Source of the DNA: JBCCQH01 sp039024435
GTDB lineage: Bacteria > Bacteroidota > Bacteroidia > J057 > JADKCL01
Reading direction: 5' to 3'
Assembly (NCBI GenBank): GCA_039024435.1
Contig: JBCCQH010000016.1
Location: 19,775-83,774, forward strand
DNA: 64,000 nucleotides
In this document: in pieces, positions 25,665-33,565 of the stretch
Layout of the letters: every line of letters starts with the position of its first letter
Position numbering within the stretch: position 1 is the first letter of the stretch
Notes under the pieces: model-generated
Database searches by the model: none
What the model was told of the DNA's origin: nothing
The model's input: the letters and a program-made list of their open reading frames with translations, nothing else
Position numbers and translations under genes: made by a program

Positions 25665-26090
25665 TGGAATGCGGAGGGGGGGATACCAAACCCTGGCTAC
25701 TTGCTACCTGGAAAACGCTCACCCCCAAGCACAAACTCAACGCAGTCATCGAGTACATCCTGCCCCGCTGGGTGGAGTTGGGCCGCTATCTGTTCAATGG
25801 TGAATTGGAGATTGACTACAATTTGATCGAGAATCAGATCAGGCCCGTGGCACTGGGAAGGAAGAACTACCTTTTTGCCGGCAGTCACAATGGCGCCCGA
25901 AGCTCAGTGATGATCTATTCTCTGCTGGGCACCGATAAACTGCAGGGCATTGAGCCGTATGCATGGATCAAAGACGTGCGGCAAAGGTTGCCAGAACACC
26001 CCATCAACCGGGGCGAGGAGTTGTTGCCGCAGAATTGGACCAGAGAGCAAAGTTGAGGATTGGAACATGGGTTGGTCGGGGGGATACCCC
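25665..26090 (+). mobile_element. IS66-family remnant, right-end portion
   Basis: The segment carries the C-terminal part of an IS66 transposase and the same right-end sequence (after GGACCAGAGAGCAAAGTTGA, ending in GTTGGTCGGGGG) as the copy ending near 30910. The left part of the element is missing. It forms the left border of an AT-rich two-gene island. Confidence 0.75.
25687..26056 (+). pseudogene. tnpC: IS66 transposase TnpC, C-terminal fragment
   Basis: About 122 residues match the end of IS66 transposases: a LTPKHKLNAVIEYILPRWVEL helix, then EIDYNLIENQIRPVALGRKN and YLFAGSHNGARSS, the region containing the final catalytic Glu, and the tail LPEHPINRGEELLPQNW. The N-terminal ~380 residues expected of TnpC are absent, so it cannot be active. 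The frame runs open into the preceding membrane-protein gene in another frame, which is coincidental. Confidence 0.85.
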
Positions 26091-26144
26091 AATTTTTAGG
26101 AATCATTTGTTTGATTCATTTCGCTCACGTCAAAATCCTTGAAT

Positions 26145-26639
26145 TCACGATTCAACTTTTTCGTTGACTGGGCCAAAATTTCGAGCAGCGCGCAGTCGCC
26201 ATACGATTGTGGCCGCTGTCGACGGAGTTGGGTTTATTAGCAATCTCATTTCATACCAAGCTAATTCTGCTAGGAGTTTTGCTCTCCTCTTCTCGGCTTT
26301 TGAGTTCATATCCGTTCCGGATTGATGTTCAATATAATTTTCCAGAATTTGGATCCTCGTTTGAAAGTCACGATTGAAGAATGCACTAAATATCGATAGG
26401 GCTGTCCGTACCTCTTTGGATGTTACTACCGAATTACGGGAACCTATACTTTCAAGATATGACTCGATTTTCCTAATCGACCGTTCGACTACGAATTTCT
26501 GGATTCGCTCTACCTTAGCTGAATGGCGTTCTTCCTCTAATTTTTTTGTCTGTAGAGAGAGTGATATTGCTCCTTGAACAATGCCGCCTACCGCTACTCC
26601 TATTACCCCGATTATTGCTACAATGATCTTTTCATCCAT
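26145..26639 (-). CDS. Small membrane-anchored coiled-coil protein paired with the NTPase
   Basis: The 164-aa product has one N-terminal transmembrane helix (about residues 5-26, IIVAIIGVIGVAVGGIVQGA) with almost no preceding residues. A charged helical or coiled-coil stretch follows (QTKKLEEERHSAKVERIQKF), then a mostly helical domain. It starts 9 bases after the stop of the large NTPase gene on the same strand and shares its AT-rich composition, so the two form an operon. No enzymatic motif is visible. By analogy with defence modules a membrane partner could be the effector, but that is inference. Confidence 0.72.
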   Translation of the reverse strand: MDEKIIVAIIGVIGVAVGGIVQGAISLSLQTKKLEEERHSAKVERIQKFVVERSIRKIESYLESIGSRNSVVTSKEVRTALSIFSAFFNRDFQTRIQILENYIEHQSGTDMNSKAEKRRAKLLAELAWYEMRLLINPTPSTAATIVWRLRAARNFGPVNEKVES

Positions 26640-26648
26640 ACCCAGCGG

Positions 26649-28871
26649 CTATTTTATTGTGTTATATACCCTTAATAAGTCACCAAAATCCCTGTATATA
26701 TCCCATATTTTTCTGAGGGGATCATGCCTAGGGATATTGTTCATTGCTCTTTGAATCACTGGATCTTCAAATGGAACAGGCTCATTATCGATTAGGCCAC
26801 CCAGTTGTTCAGATATTACCCTAGTATCTACTAGCAAATATTTCGTGGCCTTATCGAGAAGGAAGTGGTCGTCACGATGTCTGAATAGATTTGAAAGGTA
26901 TGATTTGATCGCATTCCGATGAGATACTATTGTTCGTTCCAAGTGAAATGAATCACCTTTGGAAAATTCCTTCTTGAACTTGGCAATTGCAATACGACGT
27001 GAAAACGCCTTATAGTTCTTTTCAAAGAAACGATCCAAGATTTTTAAATGCTGCTGGACAAGTTCCCGAAGAAACTTCAGGTTCTGATTAAGGTACTCGA
27101 CGGCGCTCGCTGGGCGAAGTTCGAACAAGACTCGCTCTTCATCATCTTCGTTTGGGTTAAATAGTGAAATCCGATTGATATAGTCTACATGAATAATGAT
27201 TTCCTCAAAGAATATGACCCCTTTTTCGTTCAAGCGAATTTTCGAGCTTTTTTCAATATCTGAAAATGTTGAAATAGGGTTGTTTTGATAGATGGTGATG
27301 AATTCGCCTTGCCTGGTTCTAGATGCGAATAATATATATAAAGTCTTTAATGCGGCTGTTTCGTCAATATCTACCGACGCTTTGAGCTTTGATAATAGGT
27401 CAGCGGTATTTACAAAATCTTTACGATTATTGTAAAGATAGGCAAGTATTAGTCGGGTTTGACAGCACTTCGCTCCTTCAATTTCTCTAATCATTCCTTC
27501 TCCAAGAGATCCCATAACATCGGCGGTGAGACTACTTGACCAGAAGGAGTTGATAATGATGCCTTTGAGTACTTGATTTGGCGTTGACTGCAATAACTGT
27601 TGAATCGAAACACTATTGCGAAACTTCTTGTAAACGAATTGCAACGATGATTCGAATATCATATCGAAAATAAGTCTTAAGCTGCTGTTACAAAGCTGCT
27701 TAACGTTGAGGCTGTCAACGCCTTTCCGCAGATCCTTTTTCGATTGATCAATCCAAAAAGTCTCAATAATCTCACGGAAGGCATTGAACTCAAGGTAACT
27801 GCCAGCTTTCTTTTGAAGAAAACTGAGCCGTTTTGCAATTATTGCATATACGATATCAGAATCAATCATCAGCTCGTAATGCTTATCTGCGTTTGAGATT
27901 TGAAAATCTCCATAGCCAAGTGTCAATTGGCTGACGGGTGTCGCGGCGGCACCGTCTTTCTTTAGCTTTTCAATGTTTTCATCTCGGAGGGCTAAGATGA
28001 ATTTCACTCCTGGTTTTAGATGTTCGTCATTGTAAACAGTTGTTGCATTTGTGTAAGCGACCTCATTATTTATGTTTACCGCTTCTGACATTTCAATAAT
28101 GCAGTCAAGCATGGAACTGTATGCAAGGGGCCCACCAATCGGGTCGAAATTGTCAAAGATTATCACATGAACTGCGTCTGGAATGATAATCGATTGGTAA
28201 AGTTCAATTAAGTGCTGCCATTCAAGAGAATCAAGGATTTCTTTGAAACGAAGCTTTGAAAACTCAGAATATGCGCTTTCAAGGATTTTGCTCTCATTTA
28301 GTTCTGGAAATCTTTGGTGATATTTAGAAATCAGTATCTCAGCTTCGGCGTTGATTTTTGAAAGAGGTGAATCATCTCTATCATCCTCAATAAGTTGCAT
28401 TGCATGGTATGCAATATCGATTTTTGCTTTACGTCTTCTGATCTGCTTCGGTTCTGGGGAGCCAATCGTAAATGACAAGAAATGGGTCTTTAGGGCCACT
28501 AGGTAGTGGTCTCTCACTACCGAACGCATCATTTTTTTGAATTCGAACGTATTGGTAGCTTTTTCAAGATCATGCACCCGAGACCGAAGGTCGATGATCA
28601 CCCCAGTACATGTATGCGAGAAAAAGAGCTTCTCTCGAAGAAATGTAGTCTTCCCAGTACCTACATGTCCCGACAAAAGGAGTATCATTGTTGTCCTCGT
28701 CAAAAAGGATTGGAACGTTTCTCTTTCATTTTGCCTAGGAGCATATAATTCTTCCCAGAAATCGTTGATTGGGAGATATTCTCTAATCTCTTCGGGAATG
28801 CTATTATTGTCAACTTCATAAAGGAAAATAGATTCGACAATTGCACCAAAGGTCGGTTTTGCAGGTTTCAT
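26649..28871 (-). CDS. Large STAND/AAA-like P-loop NTPase in an IS66-bracketed island
   Basis: The 740-aa protein has a Walker A motif GHVGTGKT (residues 68-75), a Walker B-type strand VHVIIFDNFD (234-243) and a following strand VKFILALRDEN (289-299) that resembles a sensor region. This order is that of STAND/AAA+ switch ATPases. The C-terminal ~400 residues are helical with no recognised domain and no transmembrane segment. Codon use and base composition are visibly AT-rich compared with genes outside the island, indicating transfer. The small membrane protein at 26145-26639 follows 9 bases after its stop. A role in anti-phage defence or another conflict system is suspected from architecture and context, not shown. 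Confidence 0.8.
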   Translation of the reverse strand: MKPAKPTFGAIVESIFLYEVDNNSIPEEIREYLPINDFWEELYAPRQNERETFQSFLTRTTMILLLSGHVGTGKTTFLREKLFFSHTCTGVIIDLRSRVHDLEKATNTFEFKKMMRSVVRDHYLVALKTHFLSFTIGSPEPKQIRRRKAKIDIAYHAMQLIEDDRDDSPLSKINAEAEILISKYHQRFPELNESKILESAYSEFSKLRFKEILDSLEWQHLIELYQSIIIPDAVHVIIFDNFDPIGGPLAYSSMLDCIIEMSEAVNINNEVAYTNATTVYNDEHLKPGVKFILALRDENIEKLKKDGAAATPVSQLTLGYGDFQISNADKHYELMIDSDIVYAIIAKRLSFLQKKAGSYLEFNAFREIIETFWIDQSKKDLRKGVDSLNVKQLCNSSLRLIFDMIFESSLQFVYKKFRNSVSIQQLLQSTPNQVLKGIIINSFWSSSLTADVMGSLGEGMIREIEGAKCCQTRLILAYLYNNRKDFVNTADLLSKLKASVDIDETAALKTLYILFASRTRQGEFITIYQNNPISTFSDIEKSSKIRLNEKGVIFFEEIIIHVDYINRISLFNPNEDDEERVLFELRPASAVEYLNQNLKFLRELVQQHLKILDRFFEKNYKAFSRRIAIAKFKKEFSKGDSFHLERTIVSHRNAIKSYLSNLFRHRDDHFLLDKATKYLLVDTRVISEQLGGLIDNEPVPFEDPVIQRAMNNIPRHDPLRKIWDIYRDFGDLLRVYNTIK

Positions 28872-29145
28872 TATTAGCTATTATTTTGATATTAAGCGGA
28901 TAAAACGTAGATAGGGATATCCTAATTTTCTGCTATAAAGATAGTAATTATTGTAAGGTTTCCCAGCTTCCCCAAGCATCCACCAGTTTCCCCACTGTAC
29001 CATACATTTCCCGCCCCCCATCTTGCCGGCACCAAGCAAAAACAGGATGCCAATTTCCACCCAAGAATTTAACACCCTCGCCACCTGCGTATCCGCCCGA
29101 GCAACCCATCTTCCTTCCCCCTGAATTTCTTCGGACCCTGTCGAC

Positions 29146-29483
29146 ATGTAATCACAATCCTTTTTCCCAGTTCCTACGCGCCCGCGAAGCGAGCGCCGGA
29201 GCGCACGAGATATGCTCCCCTTGGTCGAGCAATGGCTTGAAAGCGGTGAACGTCAGTTCGAGTTTTGCCAGCGTATGGCCTGAAGGTCGCGGTGCTGGGC
29301 GATTGGTTGAAAAAATACCGGGCGGAAAATGCCCCTGAACCAGAACCTGGTGGATTTGTCCCGGTGAAAGTGCGGCCGTCGGCTGAGCAATTGATCGCGG
29401 TTTGCTATCCCAACGGCGTGACCATTCGGGTTAGCGGAGGCATGAGCGCGCAATTCCTGCGTGAACTGGCCGGCCAATGCTGA
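29146..29483 (+). pseudogene. tnpA: IS66 TnpA, inactivated copy
   Basis: The sequence follows the intact tnpA at 29785-30105 base for base in long stretches. Its second codon is TAA (ATG TAA TCA, where the intact copy has ATG GAA TCA), and a base is missing near 29277 where CAGCGCCATGG has become CAGCGTATGG, shifting the frame. The later part still reads VAVLGDWLKKYRAENAPEPE and PNGVTIRVSGG. Confidence 0.8.
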
Positions 29484-29648
29484 GCTTTGGAAGCCGGCAA
29501 CGGTTTTTCTGGTATCGGGGCGTATGCGATATGCGCAAGAGTGAGGTGAAATCGGTTGGGAGGATTTGCTGCTGATCCTTGAAGGGCTGGTTTTGCAGTC
29601 GGCCCAGCCTCGCAAACGCTCTGCTCATCCACTGCAAAATATGGGTAA
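29477..29648 (+). pseudogene. tnpB: IS66 TnpB, internally deleted
   Basis: It begins like the intact tnpB at 30117 (MLSFGSRQRFFWYRGVCDMRKS) and ends like it. The roughly 190 bases between the codons for MRKS and the EIGWEDLLLIL segment are deleted, and the join is out of frame. Confidence 0.75.
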
Positions 29649-29784
29649 ATGGGCTTCATAGGCTGCTTTCTGTGCCGATTTTTACCTTGTGACCGAGGCC
29701 AAAATATCCAAGATCCTCAAGATGTCCGTATCCGCCCGCCCAACCCATCTTCTTTCCTCCTAAATTCCTTCCGACCTTGCCTCC

Positions 29785-30105
29785 ATGGAATCACAACCCT
29801 TTTTCCCGGTCCCTACGCGCCCGCGAGTCGAGCGCCGGACCTCACGAGAAATGTTCCCTCTGGTAGAACAGTGGCTCGAAAGCGGTGAGCGACAGCAGGA
29901 TTTTTGCCAGCGCCATGGTGTGAAGATCGCAGTCCTGGGCTACTGGCTGAAGAAATACCGCTCAGAAAATGTTCCCGATCAGTCTTCGGGAGGATTTGTC
30001 CCGGTGAAGGTGCTCCCGACCCCGGAGCAGCCCATTGAGATCTGCTATCCCAATGGGGTTACCATTCGGGCTGGCATGGGCATGAGTGCGAAGTTCCTGC
30101 GCTAA
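29785..30105 (+). CDS. tnpA: IS66 accessory protein TnpA
   Basis: The 106-aa protein has a helix-turn-helix-type N-terminal region (REMFPLVEQWLESGERQQDF, CQRHGVKIAVLGYWLKKY) and the IS66 TnpA tail PIEICYPNGVTIRAGMGM. It is needed with TnpB and TnpC for transposition in IS66 elements. The frame is intact, and it lies 11 bases before tnpB. With tnpC deleted the element is probably immobile unless helped in trans. Confidence 0.85.
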   Translation: MESQPFFPVPTRPRVERRTSREMFPLVEQWLESGERQQDFCQRHGVKIAVLGYWLKKYRSENVPDQSSGGFVPVKVLPTPEQPIEICYPNGVTIRAGMGMSAKFLR

Positions 30106-30116
30106 CTGGCCGGTCA

Positions 30117-30476
30117 ATGCTGAGCATTGGCAGCCGTCAACGATTTTTTTGGTACCGTGGGGTATGCGACATGCGCAAGAGTTTTGCCGGCTTGTGCCGT
30201 TTGGTAGAGACCGAAATGGGCTTTGATCTGGTCAGTGGGGACGTATTTGTGTTCGTCAACCGGCGACGGGACCGCATGAAAATGTTGATGTGGGACCGGA
30301 GCGGATTTGTGATCTGGTACAAGCGGCTCGAAGAGGGAACCTACGAGATCCCTGACCTCAGCGGTGGTCAAGGTGAAATCGGTTGGGAGGATTTGCTGCT
30401 GATCCTTGAAGAGGGTGGTTTTGCAGTCGGCCCAGCCTCGCAAACGCTCTGCTCATCTACTGCAAAATATGGGTAA
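30117..30476 (+). CDS. tnpB: IS66 accessory protein TnpB
   Basis: The 119-aa protein has the standard TnpB (IS66 Orf2) length and motifs: RFFWYRGVCDMRKSFAGLCR at the start, the VFVFVNRRRDRMKMLMWDRSG core and WYKRLEEGTYEIP. It is intact. It follows tnpA by 11 bases and precedes the tnpC remnant. Confidence 0.9.
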   Translation: MLSIGSRQRFFWYRGVCDMRKSFAGLCRLVETEMGFDLVSGDVFVFVNRRRDRMKMLMWDRSGFVIWYKRLEEGTYEIPDLSGGQGEIGWEDLLLILEEGGFAVGPASQTLCSSTAKYG

Positions 30477-30516
30477 ATGGGCTTTATAGGCTGCTTTCTG
30501 TGCCGATTTTCACCTT

Positions 30517-30880
30517 GTGACCGAGGCCAAAATATCCAGGATCCTCAAGATGTCCAGAGAGGAACTGGATGACTTTACCATCCGAACCGCGATGGAATTG
30601 GACCGGCTCAAACGCCAGATCTACGGCCAGAGATCCGAACATCACCTTCCCGCCGAGATCGCCAACCAGATGAAACTGGAGTTGGGCCAGATTGGCGAGT
30701 CGCAGGCCCCTGCCGAGATGGAAGCGATCAGCGATGATCTATTCTCTTCTGGGCACCGGTAAACTGCATGGCATCCAGCCGTATGCATGGCTGAAAGACG
30801 TGCGGCAAAGATTGCCCGAACACCCCATCAACCGGATGCATGAGTTGTTGCCGCAGAATTGGACCAGAGAGCAAAGTTGA
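30517..30880 (+). pseudogene. tnpC: IS66 transposase TnpC with large internal deletion
   Basis: The N-terminal ~72 codons (GTG start; TEAKISRILKMSREELDDF, MELDRLKRQIYGQRSEHH) join near 30735 to the last ~48 codons in another frame (IYSLLGTGKLHGIQPYAWLK, LPEHPINRMHELLPQNW). The junction falls at GATGATCTATTCTC, a sequence also present in the fragment at 25906-25920. The entire catalytic core is missing. Confidence 0.85.
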
Positions 30881-30915
30881 CAATTGGAACATCGGTTGGT
30901 CGGGGGAGATGCTAT

Positions 30916-31428
30916 TCATTCGTATTCCCGGCCGTAATAAAAGATGTCCACGACCAAGTCCCATTCGGTGGTCAGATGCTGCACGTCCGCTTGGGTTTCC
31001 CCGGCCTCAGCACCGTCGCCCCCGGCGTCCGCGAGCAGCCGGCAGTAAGCATCAATGGCTTGGACGGGTTCGATATTGGCGGGATTGGTGGTCATGCCCA
31101 TGGATTCCCGTTGTTCCTGGCGTTTTTGGGCACCGTGCTCCTTTTCCCAGGTGAGGAGTTCCCGGAGGTAGGTTCCGGCTTCGACCGCATCCGCGCGCAA
31201 GCGGGAACGCTGGGCCTGCCAGTCGTCTTCCAGGGCGGCGGCCTCCGGGACGGGACCGGCAAATCCAGCCTGGAGAAAATCGTAAAAATCCTGGTAGCTC
31301 GGGGGGCGGTGCCCGTGGCGCAGCAAGTGGTGGAGCAGGGCGCGGTAGTACTCGGGCGCGGTTCGGTTCGCATCGCCCGCGGGAAAGTCGAGGCGCTCCA
31401 GCTTGTCGAAAAAGGTATAGCGGTTCAT
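30916..31428 (-). CDS. Unrecognised 170-aa protein, last gene of a three-gene operon
   Basis: The product is acidic and helical, beginning MNRYTFFDKLERLDFPAGDA with no signal peptide. The ATG lies 4 bases after the stop of the outer-membrane protein gene upstream, so the two are co-transcribed. I see no known motif. The opposite strand has a long open frame here, typical of GC-rich shadow. Its end lies immediately beside the IS66 right end, which marks where the island was inserted. Confidence 0.65.
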   Translation of the reverse strand: MNRYTFFDKLERLDFPAGDANRTAPEYYRALLHHLLRHGHRPPSYQDFYDFLQAGFAGPVPEAAALEDDWQAQRSRLRADAVEAGTYLRELLTWEKEHGAQKRQEQRESMGMTTNPANIEPVQAIDAYCRLLADAGGDGAEAGETQADVQHLTTEWDLVVDIFYYGREYE

Positions 31429-31432
31429 GGGC

Positions 31433-32068
31433 CTACAAAAATGATCCGATCAGCCCGATGGAGACTCCCCAAGCGCCCGGGCGTTCTTCCCAGAAGTCAC
31501 GGGATTGCAGCACCCGGTTGTGGAACACGTCCACCGCCGCGGCAAAATTCTTGTCAAAATAGTACTCCAGCCCCAGGGAGGCCCGCCCGGTCCAGATGGC
31601 GCGCGCGTCTGAGGAAATGACCAACTGCCCGCTGAAGACCTCCGCCGAGGGCATGCCGTACAGCTTGACCCCGCTTTGGACCAGGCCGGTAAAGCGCAGG
31701 GTTCGGTCGCCGCCCCGGTAGCCCACTCCCAGCAGCAAATCGGTAAAGGAGGTATTCCCGGTGATCTCACGCGCCAGGCCCGGTAGATCGTTCAAGCGGA
31801 AATCGACGTCGTAGTCGTCGTAGTCAAAGCGGAAAAACAGGTGGTTGACCCGGCGCATGCGGTATTCAATCGCGGTTTTGAAGAGGATGCCGCCCCCCAA
31901 TTCCGAGGAACGCTCCTCGACGTAGCCGATTTCCAATTGGGTTCCAAAGACCCTTTCGTCCCAGCCTTCTCGCTCGGGAATCGAGTCCTGGGCCCACAGT
32001 TGACCGGTCAGACCACTTCCGAATACGAGCAACCCCGCGAGGAGCCGCAAAATTTGGTGAGGTTTCAT
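31433..32068 (-). CDS. Outer-membrane beta-barrel protein with signal peptide
   Basis: The 211-aa product starts with a Sec signal (MKPHQILRLLAGLLVFGSG, cleavage near LWAQ/DS). It continues with alternating hydrophobic and polar strands (FFRFDYDDYDVDFRL, DLLLGVGYRGGDRTLRFTG, ASLGLEYYFDKNFAAAVDVF) and ends in Phe-Leu, as expected of a small barrel with ~8 strands. The ATG at 32068 is chosen over one six codons upstream because it begins the signal peptide. The function is unknown. It starts 14 bases after the DinB-like gene. Confidence 0.75.
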   Translation of the reverse strand: MKPHQILRLLAGLLVFGSGLTGQLWAQDSIPEREGWDERVFGTQLEIGYVEERSSELGGGILFKTAIEYRMRRVNHLFFRFDYDDYDVDFRLNDLPGLAREITGNTSFTDLLLGVGYRGGDRTLRFTGLVQSGVKLYGMPSAEVFSGQLVISSDARAIWTGRASLGLEYYFDKNFAAAVDVFHNRVLQSRDFWEERPGAWGVSIGLIGSFL

Positions 32069-32082
32069 AGCGCCGCAAGATA

Positions 32083-32592
32083 TCAAACTATCTCTGGATC
32101 CGGCGTATCCGGAACCACGGAAAACCCTCCATCAATCATTTTTCGGATCAGGGAAATCTGGCCGAGGTGGTAGTAGGCGTGCTCGATCATTCCCTCAAGG
32201 TTGCGGCGGTAGGTGCCGTATTTTTCCTGGACAAATGGGGCTTCGAGCTTTTCCGGGGGCATTTTTTCCACTTCCGCCGCGAAGGTTTCCGCATTGCGGA
32301 GGAGGTCGCTTCGCAGTTGTTGCCATTGTTCCGCACGGGTGATCGGGGGCAGGTCAAAGCTGTAGCGGTCCCGAATTTCCAGGTCACCGCCCTGCAGCAC
32401 GTTGAGCACCCCGGCGATGTAGTAGTTGATGTGAAAGGTGAGCCGGGCAATCGTATTCAGAGGACCGACGGGCCGAATGGCTTGTCGCCAGGTCACCGGC
32501 ACCAACTGGTGCTGGAAATTGGTATTGGCGATCCAGGTGCCATCGAGCATGACTTCCCGGAAGCGGTGGGCGATCTGCGGGGGTGTTTCCAT
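32083..32592 (-). CDS. DinB-like four-helix protein
   Basis: The 169-aa product has the DinB/DUF664-type helical bundle with candidate metal-binding histidines in FHINYYIAGVL (H54) and in EHAYYHLGQISLIRKM near residues 138-146. This superfamily includes thiol-transferases and stress-linked proteins of mostly unknown reaction. The ATG at 32592 is taken because upstream codons give a Pro-rich non-homologous extension. It is the first gene of a three-gene operon with the outer-membrane protein and the 170-aa protein. Confidence 0.75.
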   Translation of the reverse strand: METPPQIAHRFREVMLDGTWIANTNFQHQLVPVTWRQAIRPVGPLNTIARLTFHINYYIAGVLNVLQGGDLEIRDRYSFDLPPITRAEQWQQLRSDLLRNAETFAAEVEKMPPEKLEAPFVQEKYGTYRRNLEGMIEHAYYHLGQISLIRKMIDGGFSVVPDTPDPEIV

Positions 32593-32808
32593 AGTGAATT
32601 GGGGTGGAGGCGGCGATTCGTAAGTTCCTCCCGGCAAAATAGGCAAAGTACCGGGATGGAGAAAGGGCGGCGAAGGGCCCGTTTGCCCCAAGATTCCCTT
32701 TGTCTACAGAATTCAGACCGGCGACCACTCGCGGGCGGCTACCGCCGGATCGCCGCGTACATTCGAACCACAACGCAATTTTTCAATTCACGCAAAACCC
32801 AACCCATT

Positions 32809-33387
32809 ATGAAATCTTTTCCCTTTACGATGATGTTTGCCTTGCTACTCGGCCTCGGAAGTTTTGCCTTTGCCGGGGGGAATGCTCCCGAGAAAGTCAG
32901 CAAAAAGGAAGTGCCCCGGGAAATCGGTGGACTCAAGCCCGCCGATTACACGGATGCTCCCCTCCGCGTGGTCATCGAGCGCGAACTGGCAGCTTCACCG
33001 GCCGAACTGTGGCGTTACCTTGGGAACAGCAAAACGCTCCCGCTCTGGCTCAAGCAAGTCAAGAGGGTCGACCTCGAAAAAGCGGTGCACGCGGTAAACG
33101 AGCAAGGTGCCACCCGCGTCTGCCGCTTTGGCAATACCCCGCTGTCGGAAAAAATCGTGTACATCGCAGAAGAGCGACTATTTGCCTACCAAGCCGCCGA
33201 CAATGCCATGTTGAGCAACCACTTGGGGGTCATCAAAATCGAACCCCACGGCGAAGGCTCCCGCCTCACCTGGTACCAGTTTTTCGACAAGGGCAGCAGC
33301 GGCATGAAGTCTTCCATGATCAAGCTGATGATGCCGGGCATGATCAAAAAATGCATCAAACGCCTGGACAAGCTCGCCCGGAGCTGA
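32809..33387 (+). CDS. Secreted SRPBCC-fold protein
   Basis: The 192-aa product has a signal peptide (MKSFPFTMMFALLLGLGSFA, cleavage after FAFA) followed by a polyketide-cyclase/START-like pattern: VVIERELAASPAELWRYLGN, LPLWLKQVKRVD, GATRVCRFGN, and a long C-terminal helix. SRPBCC proteins bind hydrophobic ligands in a deep pocket. The ligand is unknown; export suggests a periplasmic role. The start is the first residue of the signal peptide, and the frame is open far upstream only as shadow of the DinB gene. Confidence 0.78.
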   Translation: MKSFPFTMMFALLLGLGSFAFAGGNAPEKVSKKEVPREIGGLKPADYTDAPLRVVIERELAASPAELWRYLGNSKTLPLWLKQVKRVDLEKAVHAVNEQGATRVCRFGNTPLSEKIVYIAEERLFAYQAADNAMLSNHLGVIKIEPHGEGSRLTWYQFFDKGSSGMKSSMIKLMMPGMIKKCIKRLDKLARS

Positions 33388-33505
33388 ACCGGTCGCTCGA
33401 ACGGGACGGACGATCAACCAACTTCACTTTGTCTGCTTCAAACTTCTTTGCGGCACTGGATCGGTAGCATCAGATCGGCTCAACTGACCCATGGCGCAAA
33501 CTGAG

Positions 33506-33541
33506 GGCTGGCCCAAAGATCGCAAGATCGATGGGCCAGCC
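33506..33541. terminator. Hairpin between convergent SRPBCC and alpha-2-macroglobulin genes
   Basis: A perfect 10-bp stem (GGCTGGCCCA with TGGGCCAGCC) with a 16-base loop lies between the two stop codons. On the plus side it is followed by GGGGTATTTT, so it may end transcription from both directions. Confidence 0.6.
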
Positions 33542-33565
33542 GGGGTATTTTGGGGGGGCCACCAT

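Larger units (their letters stand above)
29087..29725 (+). mobile_element. IS66-family remnant, decayed tandem copy 1
   Basis: This segment repeats the layout of the adjacent copy at 29726-30910: the same leader, a tnpA region, a shortened tnpB region and the first ~12 codons of tnpC. It then runs straight into the second copy's leader at about 29726. Nonsense and frameshift changes mark it as dead. Confidence 0.75.
29726..30910 (+). mobile_element. IS66-family element copy 2, tnpC internally deleted
   Basis: The element has the IS66 gene order tnpA, tnpB, tnpC with the first two genes intact and the transposase gutted. Its right end (GGACCAGAGAGCAAAGTTGA followed by a GTTGGTCGGGGG sequence) matches the remnant at 25665-26090. 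Exact termini and target duplications could not be defined by eye. Confidence 0.8.

Noticed and set aside
28881..29147. 88-codon minus-strand frame between the NTPase gene and the IS66 remnant
   Set aside because: It crosses the IS66 leader that is repeated at 29726 and has no recognisable feature.
30859..31620. 253-codon plus-strand frame at the IS66 right end
   Set aside because: It spans the IS end and the antisense of two minus-strand genes; composition is shadow-like.
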